In this document: positions 1 to 8,312 of the stretch, one piece after another
Numbering within the stretch: position 1 is the first letter of the stretch
Layout: every line of letters starts with the position of its first letter
From: Tardiphaga sp. 709
GTDB taxonomy: Bacteria; Pseudomonadota; Alphaproteobacteria; Rhizobiales; Xanthobacteraceae
Length of the DNA: 64,000 nt
Assembly: GCF_032401055.1 (NCBI RefSeq)
Contig: NZ_CP135529.1
Location: 1,550,001-1,614,000 of the forward strand
Direction: 5' to 3'
Notes under the pieces: generated by a model
Told to the model about the DNA's origin: nothing
The model's database searches: none
What the model saw: only the letters and a program-made list of their open reading frames with translations
Made by a program: the position numbers and the translations under genes

Positions 1-2
1 CA

Positions 3-266
3 CATGTCTGGCGTGACGGCGTCAGGCTCGGCCAATATATGCTGCCACTCGGCGACAGCATCTCCGAGCCGGTCTTCGTCGCGCGCGGCAAGGATGCAGC
101 CGAAGGCGATGGCTGGCTGCTCGCGGTGGTGTGGCGAGCCCGGCAGAACCGCAGCGATCTGGCAGTGTTCAATGCCACCGATGTCGCCGCGGGGCCGATT
201 GCTCTCGTTCAGCTCTGTCACCGGGTACCGGCGGGCTTTCATGGCAACTGGGTTGATTCCTTCTAA
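3..266 (+). CDS. Carotenoid oxygenase family protein, C-terminal end (partial)
   Basis: The reading frame is open from the window edge and ends with TAA at 264-266, giving the last 87 residues of a larger protein. The stretch EPVFVARG, then DGWLLAVVW, a segment resembling 'RSDLAVFNA' and a terminal VPAGFHGNW match the C-terminal blade of carotenoid cleavage oxygenases (RPE65, lignostilbene dioxygenase family). These enzymes use an iron held by four histidines to split a carotenoid or stilbene double bond with O2. The His in GFHGNW is the usual last iron ligand. The N-terminal part and the other ligands lie outside the window, so the substrate cannot be judged. Confidence 0.8.
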   Translation, partial: HVWRDGVRLGQYMLPLGDSISEPVFVARGKDAAEGDGWLLAVVWRARQNRSDLAVFNATDVAAGPIALVQLCHRVPAGFHGNWVDSF

Positions 267-309
267 ACCATTGATCCAATGACAATTAAAGATCACGATT
301 CACATAATT

Positions 310-377
310 TTGACAGTGTAAAGATTTCTGTTGACGAGCCCGCTGGCAGGACTTAAAAGAAATCTTGACATCGTAAA
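310..377. promoter_or_regulatory. Paired TetR-type operator-like sites overlapping TTGACA elements
   Basis: TTGACAGTGTAAA at 310-322 and TTGACATCGTAAA at 365-377 are two copies of an imperfect 13-base palindrome, 55 bases centre to centre. The shape TTnACAnTGTnAA is typical of operators of TetR/AcrR regulators, and each left half is also a good -35 hexamer. They lie upstream of the membrane-protein cluster starting at 494. No regulator gene is visible in the window; it may lie to the left. Identification rests on pattern only. Confidence 0.45.
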
Positions 378-493
378 GATGGAACGGCGGGGAAGCAGCC
401 TAGCATCCTTTCTCATGATCGGCGCAGCTGCCACCGCCTCCTGAAGCACAACGATAAAAGTCTCACTCGACAACAAGTGCGCGGAACCACGCC

Positions 494-817
494 ATGATCA
501 ACGTCCTCGCCAAGCTGGCCATCGGCTTCCTGTCCACCATCACCTTCTTCACGACCTTCGCGATCGCGGGAGACGTGCTGATCGCAACTGCCGTCGCCAT
601 CGCAGGCGCTGCGACACAGTTCGTTCTCGCACGAACCGCATATCGCAGGCCGGACATGATGACCCGGGCAGCAAGCTGGGGCAGCCTGGCCCTCGTGCTA
701 GTTGTGACCGGGACCACGCTCGTCGGCATCGAACCATCCGGCGCGGCCGCCTCGGCCTCTCATGACGTTTTCATGCCGGTCGGCAATGTCTGCCCGCTCT
801 CACAGCAAGACATATGA
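494..817 (+). CDS. Short IspZ/YciB-like membrane protein, probably a truncated paralogue
   Basis: This 107-residue protein has two hydrophobic segments (about residues 7-45 and 62-80). Its first 80 residues align with the start of the full-length relative at 1520: the shared pattern is FxSTI, then GDVLxATxVAIAGAxxQFVxAR, then a DIMT/DMMT motif and SLALVLVV. After the motif ending in LVGIEP the similarity stops and an unrelated tail of about 28 residues follows, so the second half of the family fold is missing. IspZ/YciB proteins are inner-membrane proteins linked to septation and envelope maintenance. It leads a three-gene same-strand cluster behind two TetR-like operators. It may be a decaying duplicate or a short functional version. 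Confidence 0.6.
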   Translation: MINVLAKLAIGFLSTITFFTTFAIAGDVLIATAVAIAGAATQFVLARTAYRRPDMMTRAASWGSLALVLVVTGTTLVGIEPSGAAASASHDVFMPVGNVCPLSQQDI

Positions 818-892
818 TCGCAGGATGATGAGCAGCGACGCGACGACCTAACGAACGAAGCCCAAACGACATAAACCCGAGCTGGAAACGCC

Positions 893-1468
893 ATGGCGTC
901 CTTTCTCATCATTGCCCCGTTCGGTGCTTTCGCCATGCTGATGATGGTGACGTCGATTGCGATCAGCCTGTTCGCCGCAGCGGCACTGTCGCTCGGCATC
1001 GTCGCCTGGGACGTGATCCGCGGCGGCTCGCTGAAGATGCTGGCGGCAGGCTCGGTGCTGATCTTCAGCGCGCTGGGCTGCTACATCACACTGGTCGATG
1101 GCAACTGGAGCCCGATCGCTGTACGCCTCGCCGTCGATGGCGGCGTGCTTGCCATCGCGCTGCTGTCGCTGACGTTCCGTTTTCCCTTCACGCTGCAATA
1201 TGCCCGTGAGCATGTGGATGTCGAGACCTCGAAGCTGCCGGGCTTCATGAAGGCAAATTACATCATCACCTGGGCCTGGACCGGCGCCTTCGTGCTGATG
1301 CTGATCGCGGACATGCTGATGATCTACATGCCCTCGCTGCCGCTGTGGATCGGCTTCGCGATCGCCTTTGCCGCGCGCAATTCCGCCGTTGCCTTCACCA
1401 AATGGTATCCGCAATATCGCCGCGCAAAATACGGCGCTGCGAAGCCGGCAGAGCCGCTGAAGCCCTGA
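893..1468 (+). CDS. Multi-pass membrane protein of unknown function
   Basis: This is a 191-residue, strongly hydrophobic protein with about five or six membrane segments and a basic C-terminus (YPQYRRAKYG). A conserved-looking FPFTLQYAREHV motif sits near the middle, followed by N-Y-I-I-T-W-A-W in the next membrane segment. I do not recognise a named family with certainty. It lies between a short and a full-length IspZ-like gene on the same strand with gaps of about 75 and 51 bases, so the three probably form one transcription unit under the operators near 310-377. The ribosome site before the ATG is weak (GGAAA). Confidence 0.7.
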   Translation: MASFLIIAPFGAFAMLMMVTSIAISLFAAAALSLGIVAWDVIRGGSLKMLAAGSVLIFSALGCYITLVDGNWSPIAVRLAVDGGVLAIALLSLTFRFPFTLQYAREHVDVETSKLPGFMKANYIITWAWTGAFVLMLIADMLMIYMPSLPLWIGFAIAFAARNSAVAFTKWYPQYRRAKYGAAKPAEPLKP

Positions 1469-1519
1469 TCCACTTCGCCTGCAAATCTACGCCTGACCAT
1501 CTCGACCGGGAGCACTGCG

Positions 1520-2092
1520 ATGAAGGACGTATTCGCCAAACTTGGCCAGGATTTCTTCTCCACCATCGTCTTCCTGGTACTCTACCTCGTCACCGGCGAC
1601 GTCCTGCTGGCAACCTGCGTGGCGATTGCCGGTGCCATCGCACAGTTCGTCTACGCCCGCGTCAAGGGTCAGAAGCTTGACATCATGACCTACGCCAGTC
1701 TCGCGCTGGTGGTCGTGCTCGGCGGCGCGACGTTGCTGACCAAGGATCCACGCTTCGTGCTGGCCAAACCCAGCATTGGACATTTCGCCATCGGCGCGAT
1801 CATGCTGCGCAAGGGCTGGATGCTGCGCTACCTGCCACCCATCGTCAGCGAGACGATCCCTGAATATGTGACCGCTGCGGGTTATGCCTGGGCCGCGCTG
1901 ATGTTCGCGCTTGGCGCCGGCGTCATCGCTGTGGCCATGACCGGCGATATGAAACTGTGGGCGTTCTATGTGTCGGTCGTAGCCATTGGCGCCAAGGTGC
2001 TGGCCTTCGCGATCCAGTATGTCGTGTTGCGGGTGATCGTCAGCCGCAAGCTGCGCGCAGCTGCAGCGACGGCGCCGCAGATGGGCGCCTAG
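1520..2092 (+). CDS. IspZ/YciB-like inner membrane protein
   Basis: This 190-residue protein has about five membrane segments. It starts MKDVFAKLGQDFFSTI and continues with GDVLLATCVAIAGAIAQ, the DIMT motif, LTKDPRFVLAKPSIGH and a MLRKGW loop. The DPRFxxxKP-xxxxxxxG pattern and overall layout are those of the IspZ/YciB septation protein family, which acts in the inner membrane in cell-envelope and division functions. Length agrees with the family (about 180-200). A GGGAG ribosome site precedes the ATG. Its last four bases overlap the end of the opposing gene at 2089. A shorter copy sits at 494 in the same cluster. A divergent member is more likely than the main housekeeping IspZ. Confidence 0.75.
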   Translation: MKDVFAKLGQDFFSTIVFLVLYLVTGDVLLATCVAIAGAIAQFVYARVKGQKLDIMTYASLALVVVLGGATLLTKDPRFVLAKPSIGHFAIGAIMLRKGWMLRYLPPIVSETIPEYVTAAGYAWAALMFALGAGVIAVAMTGDMKLWAFYVSVVAIGAKVLAFAIQYVVLRVIVSRKLRAAAATAPQMGA

Positions 2093-2790
2093 TCGCCGGC
2101 TCGCAGCAGCGAACTTCGTAGATGCTGCACACCGACATCTACCGTCAGCCGCGCCGAGGCCGCGGGAGCGTGCACGGCGTCCCCTTCATACTCGGCCGTG
2201 ATCCAGCGCGCGCCATCCGCCAGCGCCGAGGTGGTGAATGACGCCATGCCGGCGCGGTCGAGGCCGACATGGGCTGCGAGAATCTGCTCACCATCACGAA
2301 ACGTCACGGCACCTTTCGGAACGCCGTCACGGCTGGCAATCGCGGCTGTCAACGTGACCACCGCTCCAGACGGACAAGGATTCTCGGACGACGACACCGC
2401 CACGGCCGGCGTGCCCCGTATGATCTCGACCACCACCGCCGACCGGCTCGGCTGCACTACGACAGGCAGATAATTCGACGTACCCATATAGTCCGCGCGG
2501 AAGCGATGCGGACCCGGCGGCAGTCGCTGGACCACCAGCGAGGGATGGGCCACATCGACCCAGCCAAGCACAGTGAGCGTCGTCTCATCGACAAAGCGGA
2601 CAATGCCGCCGGGGACACCGCCGCCGCCTTCGCTCGTCACGGAGGCCGTGAGTGTCGTGCGGCCGGTCGCATCGATGGATGATGCCAACGTGGTGCGGGT
2701 CTGTTCGGAGTGGATGATGGATTGGGCGCGGACTGCGGTCGGACTTGCAAGCACACATGCAGTAACAACGACCAGATGAAATTTGTTCAC
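2089..2790 (-). CDS. Secreted protein with two bacterial Ig-like repeats
   Basis: This 233-residue protein has a signal peptide ending near AVRAQS (residues 1-23). Two Ig-like domains of the Big_3 type follow, at roughly residues 30-125 and 128-220. Each has the family signature of a T-L-T-A start, G-x-P-x-G-x-V-x-F-x-D and a closing Y-x-G-D/Y-M-G-T with a short terminal strand. Such domains usually stack as structural or adhesive modules in exported proteins; no catalytic motif is seen. It is convergent with the IspZ-like gene (4-base overlap). Partner and role are unknown. Confidence 0.75.
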   Translation of the reverse strand: MNKFHLVVVTACVLASPTAVRAQSIIHSEQTRTTLASSIDATGRTTLTASVTSEGGGGVPGGIVRFVDETTLTVLGWVDVAHPSLVVQRLPPGPHRFRADYMGTSNYLPVVVQPSRSAVVVEIIRGTPAVAVSSSENPCPSGAVVTLTAAIASRDGVPKGAVTFRDGEQILAAHVGLDRAGMASFTTSALADGARWITAEYEGDAVHAPAASARLTVDVGVQHLRSSLLRAGD

Positions 2791-2896
2791 CTGTTACGCT
2801 CCGGTTAGCCGCCCCTGGGGTGAGGCGCCTGGCCGGCGAAAAGGTTCAACACAAAAGCAGGCCGCGGAGACGCCGCATGCCGATGTGAACAATTCG

Positions 2897-2989
2897 TCAC
2901 AGATACTGATAAAACATGATCCCGTTGACGGCACTGGCCGCGGCCAACAACGTCACCACCGTCACATTCAGCTTCAGAGCATCCAACAT
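2897..2989 (-). CDS. Candidate 30-residue single-pass membrane microprotein
   Basis: An ATG at 2989, preceded by GAGG seven bases upstream, opens a 30-codon frame ending at 2897. It encodes MLDALKLNVTVVTLLAAASA and then VNGIMFYQYL. It has a short polar start, one hydrophobic stretch of about 18 residues and a tyrosine-rich end. This layout is typical of small bacterial membrane peptides. It stands alone between the Ig-like gene and the SH3-domain gene. The call rests on the ribosome site and hydrophobic pattern; conservation was not tested. Confidence 0.45.
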   Translation of the reverse strand: MLDALKLNVTVVTLLAAASAVNGIMFYQYL

Positions 2990-3188
2990 GGCGCGGCCTC
3001 GAATTCGTCTGCAGTCTGATCGCTATTGGAACAGCGCCGCCTGAGTCGTCACCGCTTTTCTTTTTCGTCCACATCCTTGCGAGTCCCCGGAGAATCGAGT
3101 CCCGCTCACAGACCGAAATTCAGCGTGGTTGCTGCAAGCCTGAGTCGCGTTTTGTCGAACCAAATCGCCGGTGCCGCGACACAGAACC

Positions 3189-4163
3189 ATGACCCGAATC
3201 GCCATCCTGATCGCCGGCCTCTTCACCGCCGGCACCGCCTTTGCGCAACCCGTGACGCCGCCGCCGGAGACACCGGCATGGTTTACAAGCGCCCGTGCCT
3301 TCGTGCCGCCGGACCGCGTGGCCGGTCAGGCGTTTCATGTCGACATGTCCGATCCGCAGGCGCCGGTCGGATATATCGCGACCTATCCAGCCGGTGCCAA
3401 CGATCCGAAGACGGCGGCAAGCGCATTCGATGCCGGTGAGATGCTGGTCGCAAAACTCGCGCGCAGCGACGGCAAGCTGACCACCCTGTCAGCCGAGCTG
3501 CGCCCGCGTGACGTCACACTGAACAGCAACATCCCGCGTGTACTGAGCGCCGCGCATGACGATGCGGAATATCGCGAACTCCACGTTGAATTGCTGAAGG
3601 CGCGCGGCACGCTGCCGGATGGCGCAATTCCCTGCGATATCCGTGGCTGGTCGAAAGACCGGGATCCGAACGGATTGAACGTACGCGCCGGGCCATCGGC
3701 GAAGGCCAGGGTGCTTGGCACGCTGCCGCCGCCCTACAAATTCAAGAGCAAAGGCGAGAACGTGCCTGACGGAGGCTGGCTGACGGAATTTTCCATCATC
3801 GGCTTCAAGGATGGCTGGTTCCTGATCGAAGGCGCAAAGCCGCCCGGCAAGGAATACGAAGACGAGAGCAGCTATCCGCACAATCATCCAAAGCCCTATG
3901 GCGGCCGCGGCTGGGTCGCGGCCAGCAAGGTCGGCGCGCAATATGCCAATGGCGACACACGGATGGGCGGGCTGTTTCAGGCGCCGTATGTGGACGCGCA
4001 ATGGACACCGGCCAAAGGCGAAGGTGGCAGCGAGATCAGCGCCGACGGCGGCCCTAAGCGCGTTCTCGCCTGCAGCGGCTTCTGGGCACTGGTGGAGAGC
4101 CACGACGGCGTGCGCGGCTGGTGGCGACGGCTGTGTTCAAGCCAGGTTACGAATTGCAGTTGA
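3189..4163 (+). CDS. Secreted bacterial SH3 domain protein
   Basis: The 324-residue product begins MTRIAILIAGLFTAGTAFAQ, a clear Sec signal peptide, which is why this ATG was preferred over one six codons earlier. The middle holds a bacterial SH3-like domain with the hallmark NGLNVRAGPSAKARVLGTLP, about residues 160-235. The C-terminal third is rich in Gly, Trp and Asp and ends with two cysteines. SH3b domains in exported proteins usually bind peptidoglycan or other envelope material. No hydrolase motif is evident. The stop codon lies one base before the end of the opposing DUF429 gene. Confidence 0.75.
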   Translation: MTRIAILIAGLFTAGTAFAQPVTPPPETPAWFTSARAFVPPDRVAGQAFHVDMSDPQAPVGYIATYPAGANDPKTAASAFDAGEMLVAKLARSDGKLTTLSAELRPRDVTLNSNIPRVLSAAHDDAEYRELHVELLKARGTLPDGAIPCDIRGWSKDRDPNGLNVRAGPSAKARVLGTLPPPYKFKSKGENVPDGGWLTEFSIIGFKDGWFLIEGAKPPGKEYEDESSYPHNHPKPYGGRGWVAASKVGAQYANGDTRMGGLFQAPYVDAQWTPAKGEGGSEISADGGPKRVLACSGFWALVESHDGVRGWWRRLCSSQVTNCS

Positions 4164-4164
4164 G

Positions 4165-4839
4165 TTAGAACCAGATTTGCTGTGGCACGCCCAGCGCATC
4201 GCGCGGTGCATTACCTTCCGGCAGACAGCCCGCGCAATCGCGTGCGGCCAGCGCCACCGCGCAGGCATCGAGCACATCATCCCGCTTTGCGCCGGTGCGC
4301 GCTCGCCTGACGGTCAACCAGTCGTCGAGATCGCTGAAACCATTCGCCATCAGCAGATGACGACGCAGCACGAGCCCCTCCTCAGTGTGTTTGGACGGCA
4401 GCGGTTGATTGTCGTTCAGGCGGAGAAAGACGAGTTCGGGATGCGCTTCGCGAATGTCGCGGTCACGGTGCTCCCGCACGAAGCCATCGACCTCCATGAT
4501 CTTCGACCCGAGATGCCAAAGCTGGCGCGAGACCTTCTTCTGCCCACGTTTGTCGGCTTCAGCATTGGCAAGATCGGGATCGCTGAAGTCCTGCCACAGC
4601 CAGCGCCGCCCACCGGAAAAGACACGTGAGCCATGCGGGCTGAGTTTCTTGCGGGCGAGCTGATCGCAGGCACGCACGCCATCGTCGCCGAGACCGATGG
4701 GAATATCGATCGCAGCGCGGGTAAAGTGCTGCGTCGTGAGCCAGGAAATGTCGCTGATAAAATCGATGGAGCGGTGGTCGCCGTCGAGTGTGACGGCTAC
4801 CCAGCCTTTGCTGAAGCCATCGAGCCCGATAGCGATCAT
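4165..4839 (-). CDS. DUF429 family protein (predicted RNase H-like fold)
   Basis: This 224-residue protein opens with IAIGLDGFSKGWVAVTLDGD, the first-strand Asp pattern of an RNase H-like fold, followed by AAIDIPIGL and, near the end, DDVLDACAVALAA with the second acidic cluster. This is the layout of DUF429, a family predicted to be nuclease-like but without settled biochemistry. It starts 15 bases after the fumarase stop codon on the same strand, so it is probably co-transcribed with fumarase. A functional link to fumarase is not established. Confidence 0.75.
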   Translation of the reverse strand: MIAIGLDGFSKGWVAVTLDGDHRSIDFISDISWLTTQHFTRAAIDIPIGLGDDGVRACDQLARKKLSPHGSRVFSGGRRWLWQDFSDPDLANAEADKRGQKKVSRQLWHLGSKIMEVDGFVREHRDRDIREAHPELVFLRLNDNQPLPSKHTEEGLVLRRHLLMANGFSDLDDWLTVRRARTGAKRDDVLDACAVALAARDCAGCLPEGNAPRDALGVPQQIWF

Positions 4840-4854
4840 CGGGCGCGCTCAGTC

Positions 4855-6507
4855 TTAGCCGAGGTTCAATTCCTTGAAGAAGTCGTTGCCCTTGTCATCG
4901 ATAATGATGAAGGCCGGGAAATCCACGACGTCGATGCGCCAGATCGCTTCCATGCCGAGTTCGGGATATTCGACCACCTCGACTTTCTTGATGCAGTGTT
5001 CGGCGAGGTTCGCTGCCGAGCCGCCGATCGAGCCGAGATAGAAGCCGCCATGCTTCTTGCATGCTTCGCGCACGGCGACCGCACGGTTGCCCTTGGCAAC
5101 CATCACCATGGAGCCACCGGCGGCCTGGAACTGATCGACGAAGGAATCCATCCGGCCGGCCGTGGTCGGGCCGAACGCGCCGGAGGCATAGCCTTCCGGG
5201 GTCTTGGCGGGGCCCGCGTAATAGACCGGGTGGTTCTTGAAGTAATCCGGCAGCGGCTCGCCCTTCTCGAGGCGATCGCGCAGCTTGGCATGCGCCGAGT
5301 CGCGCGCGACGATCATGGTGCCGGTCAGCGACAGGCGCGTCTTGGTTGGGTAGTTCGACAGCGTCGCCAGAATGTCTTTCATCGGCTGATTCAGGTCGAT
5401 CTTCACGACCTCGCCGCCGAGCGCCTGCTCCACCTGCGGCAGATACTGCGCCGGGTTATGCTCGAGCTCTTCGAGATAGACGCCGTCCCTGGTGATCTTG
5501 CCGAGCACCTGACGATCCGCCGAACACGACACGCCGAGGCCGATCGGCAGCGACGCGCCGTGGCGCGGCAGGCGGATGACGCGAACATCGTGGCAGAAAT
5601 ACTTGCCGCCGAACTGCGCGCCGACGCCGGACGACTGCGTCATCTTGAGGATTTCCTGCTCCATCTCGAGATCGCGGAAGGCGTTGCCGTCCGGCGAGCC
5701 TTGCGTGGGGAGCGCGTCGAGATAACGCGCGGAAGCGAGCTTCACCGTCTTCATGCACAGCTCGGCCGAGGTACCGCCGATGACAATGGCGAGGTGATAC
5801 GGAGGACACGCGGCGGTGCCCAACGTCATGATCTTTTCCTTCAGGAACGCCAGCAGACGGTCCTTGGTCAGAACGGACGGCGTGGCCTGGAACAGGAAGC
5901 TCTTGTTGGCGGAGCCACCGCCCTTGGCCATGAACATGAACTTGTAGGCGTCATCGCCCTCGGCATAGATCTCGCACTGCGCCGGCATGTTGTTGGCCGT
6001 GTTCTTCTCTTCATACATGGTCAGCGGCGCGACCTGCGAATAGCGCAGGTTGCGGCGCAGATAGGCATCGCGGGCGCCTTCGCTCAAAGCAGCCTCATCG
6101 TCGCCATCGGTGATGACGTTGCAGCCCTTCTTGCCCATGATGATCGCCGTACCGGTGTCCTGGCACATCGGCAGCACGCCGCCGGCAGCGATATTGGCGT
6201 TCTTCAGGAAGTCGAAGGCCACGAACTTGTCATTCGGGCTGGCTTCGCTGTCGTCCAGGATATTGCGCAGCTGCTGCAGATGGCCGGGGCGCAGATAGTG
6301 GTTGATGTCGCCGAACGCCGCCTCCGAGAGCGCCTTCAGCGCATCCCGCGACACCACCAGCATGTCCCTGCCCAGCACCTTCTCGACCCGCACACCCTCG
6401 GTGGTGACCTTCTTGTAGGGCGTGGTGTCCGCGCCCAGCGGAAACAGCGGGGTGTGCTTGTAGCGCGGGACGGGCTTCGGATCAGGGAAAGCGGTGGGAG
6501 CGTTCAT
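4855..6507 (-). CDS. Class I fumarate hydratase (4Fe-4S)
   Basis: The 550-residue enzyme interconverts fumarate and L-malate in the cytosolic TCA cycle. All three cluster-binding cysteine motifs of the FumA/FumB type are visible: [29 protein letters not shown] and [10 protein letters not shown]. Length fits one-polypeptide class I fumarases, with the alpha-type region first and a beta-type region from about residue 370 ([20 protein letters not shown] onward). The frame extends upstream, but the start chosen is [12 protein letters not shown] at 6507 because the upstream 50 residues look non-conserved. DUF429 follows 15 bases downstream. Confidence 0.93.
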   Translation of the reverse strand: MNAPTAFPDPKPVPRYKHTPLFPLGADTTPYKKVTTEGVRVEKVLGRDMLVVSRDALKALSEAAFGDINHYLRPGHLQQLRNILDDSEASPNDKFVAFDFLKNANIAAGGVLPMCQDTGTAIIMGKKGCNVITDGDDEAALSEGARDAYLRRNLRYSQVAPLTMYEEKNTANNMPAQCEIYAEGDDAYKFMFMAKGGGSANKSFLFQATPSVLTKDRLLAFLKEKIMTLGTAACPPYHLAIVIGGTSAELCMKTVKLASARYLDALPTQGSPDGNAFRDLEMEQEILKMTQSSGVGAQFGGKYFCHDVRVIRLPRHGASLPIGLGVSCSADRQVLGKITRDGVYLEELEHNPAQYLPQVEQALGGEVVKIDLNQPMKDILATLSNYPTKTRLSLTGTMIVARDSAHAKLRDRLEKGEPLPDYFKNHPVYYAGPAKTPEGYASGAFGPTTAGRMDSFVDQFQAAGGSMVMVAKGNRAVAVREACKKHGGFYLGSIGGSAANLAEHCIKKVEVVEYPELGMEAIWRIDVVDFPAFIIIDDKGNDFFKELNLG

Positions 6508-6603
6508 GGGTGGGGCCTCAAAAAGGGGGGAATTTGAGGCCCTTGTAGGCGGTTTCCAGACAGTTTTGAAGGGTTCAAAACAGGGGGGCAGGCCCGCAAT
6601 CGC

Positions 6604-6616
6604 GGGGATAATCCCC
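6604..6616. promoter_or_regulatory. Perfect 13-base palindrome between divergent genes
   Basis: GGGGATAATCCCC is a perfect palindrome with a single central base. It lies in the 200-base gap between the fumarase gene (minus) and the small exported protein gene at 6709 (plus). It could be an operator for either gene. No matching regulator is known to me, so this is a structural observation only. Confidence 0.3.
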
Positions 6617-6708
6617 TTGATCCAACAGTAACCGGCTGCGCCCGCCGCGCCTTGCATAAAGTGGCGTCCCGCGTTTCAGTGCGGCCGGGGATTGAGGAGA
6701 ATTCTGGA

Positions 6709-7182
6709 ATGTCCATCGACCGCCTGCGCGGCATTTTTTCGGCTGTGGCACTGCTCGCCACCGTGACCCTTGTCGCCTCACCTGCCCGCGCCGACCGCTG
6801 CGACGATCTCGCGCGTCAGCTCAAAAGCCAGATCGACGGGCTCAGCGTCGGACGCACCGCTGCCAATGTGATCTACCTGTCGCATCCGGCGGCGAAGCAA
6901 TTGCGGCTTGGCTGCGCCAGCCGCAATTTCAGCAACGAGCTCTATGCGGCGTCCGCGGCCCGCAAACCGGCGCCGGCCTTCACCGATCTCGTCGCGAGTG
7001 CAGCCGCCGTCATCTTCACGATCCCCAAGCCGGATACGGTGAAGGGCACCACGCGATGTCTCGGCCGCATGGGGATTTTCCGCGGCGATGACGTGAAGCT
7101 CCGCTATCGTCGGCTCGATCTGCGCTGCACCCGCAGCAAGACCTCCGCGAATATCACGATCTCGCGCGGCAAGGACGAGTGA
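6709..7182 (+). CDS. Small exported protein of unknown function
   Basis: This 157-residue protein starts MSIDRLRGIFSAVALLATV with a signal peptide cleaved near ARA-DRC; GAGGAG lies nine bases before the ATG. The mature part holds four cysteines (in DRCDDLAR, RLGCAS, TRCLG, DLRCTRS), which suggests two disulfides in the periplasm. It has no recognisable domain. It is divergent from fumarase across a 200-base gap with a palindrome. Confidence 0.7.
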   Translation: MSIDRLRGIFSAVALLATVTLVASPARADRCDDLARQLKSQIDGLSVGRTAANVIYLSHPAAKQLRLGCASRNFSNELYAASAARKPAPAFTDLVASAAAVIFTIPKPDTVKGTTRCLGRMGIFRGDDVKLRYRRLDLRCTRSKTSANITISRGKDE

Positions 7183-7338
7183 GGATTTCGCTTCAATTGT
7201 TGTGAAATCCTAGAGCGGCCGTTTACCACCGTTTCCGATCCACACCGATTGCCGCAAATTGCAGCGCCTGATTTACCAACTCCTTGTTGGCGCACACCCC
7301 ATTGTCCGACTGCAAGAGTTGGAAACAGGGAATTTGTA

Positions 7339-7509
7339 ATGAGCGTTTCAAGCGTCAGCAGCGCACCACCGGTCGCTGAGGTGAAGCCGATCGAGGCAAA
7401 ACCGCCGGAGCCGAAGAAGAACGACGACAACGACAGCCGCACCGCGCCGCCCCCACCGCGCGCAGCGCTGCCGCCCGGCCAGGGCACCCGGATCGATCAG
7501 CTCGCATAA
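7339..7509 (+). CDS. Small proline-rich protein
   Basis: This 56-residue protein runs from MSVSSVSSAPP to a terminal GQGTRIDQLA. Its middle is acidic and charged (EPKKNDDNDS) and is followed by a run of prolines and alanines. A purine-rich AGGGA lies about eight bases before the ATG. It is expected to be disordered; no signal or membrane segment is seen. The neat ends and ribosome site argue for a real gene. Function unknown. Confidence 0.55.
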   Translation: MSVSSVSSAPPVAEVKPIEAKPPEPKKNDDNDSRTAPPPPRAALPPGQGTRIDQLA

Positions 7510-7613
7510 CGCGGCACCGTCGGACAGAGACCAGCCGCCGGTCGCGTTGACGCGAGGCCTGCCCCATCACTGCCGCGAATCTGGTATCGGATGCGGGCCG
7601 AAGGAGGCCCGAG

Positions 7614-8288
7614 ATGATCGTTCGCCTCGTGATACGTACGCTGGTCTGGTTCGGCGTGATTGGCGCCGTGTTGTTCACCGCCGCCGGGACCTGGCAATGG
7701 CCGGCGGCGTGGTCATTTCTGCTCTTCATGATCCTGCTTGGCCTTGGCGGCGGCCTGTGGCTGATCCAGATCGATCCCGCACTATTTGAAGAACGCATGC
7801 GCCCCATCGTACAGCAGGGGCAGCCCACTGCGGACCGCGTCTTCATGGTGGCGTTCTTTACCGTGGCACTGGTCTGGCTGATCGTTGCAGGACTGGATCA
7901 ACGCTTCAGCCTATCGCAAATGACCGTTGGCGTCCAGGTCGCGGGCACGGCACTCGCGCTCACGGGAATGGCAATCTCATTCTGGGTACTGCGCGAAAAC
8001 AGTTTCGCCGCACCGGTCATCAAGCTTCAACGCGACCGCGGCCAGCGCGTCGTCGATACCGGCCCCTATCATCTCGTGCGTCACCCCATGTATAGCGGCG
8101 CCATCCTGTTTTTTCTCGGCACATCCCTCTGGCTTGGCTCGTGGTGGAGTGCCGCGCTGACGCTGATCCTGGCCGTGCTGCTCGCATGGCGTACGGCGGC
8201 CGAAGAGCGTACCTTGCGGGACGGTCTCCCCGGCTACACCAACTATACGACGCGCGTCCGCTATCGTCTGTGTCCGGGGCTTTGGTAA
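7614..8288 (+). CDS. Isoprenylcysteine carboxyl methyltransferase-like membrane protein
   Basis: This 224-residue protein has five or six membrane segments. The C-terminal half carries the ICMT/PEMT hallmark GPYHLVRHPMYSGA, then a hydrophobic segment and the AAEERTLRDGLPGY motif with the closing YTTRVRYRLCPGLW. These motifs form the S-adenosylmethionine pocket in this membrane methyltransferase fold. Bacterial members methylate lipids or small molecules, but the substrate cannot be predicted here. A GGAGG-type site (gaaggaggcccgag) precedes the ATG. It is convergent with the glutathione transferase gene. Confidence 0.8.
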   Translation: MIVRLVIRTLVWFGVIGAVLFTAAGTWQWPAAWSFLLFMILLGLGGGLWLIQIDPALFEERMRPIVQQGQPTADRVFMVAFFTVALVWLIVAGLDQRFSLSQMTVGVQVAGTALALTGMAISFWVLRENSFAAPVIKLQRDRGQRVVDTGPYHLVRHPMYSGAILFFLGTSLWLGSWWSAALTLILAVLLAWRTAAEERTLRDGLPGYTNYTTRVRYRLCPGLW

Positions 8289-8312
8289 CCCCGCCACACG
8301 AGCTGCGCAGCG

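Noticed and set aside
4633-6537. A 634-codon plus-strand open frame opposite fumarase
   Set aside because: It is antisense to a gene with all class I fumarase motifs; its Asp/His/Arg/Leu-rich product has no family features. It is a codon-bias shadow.
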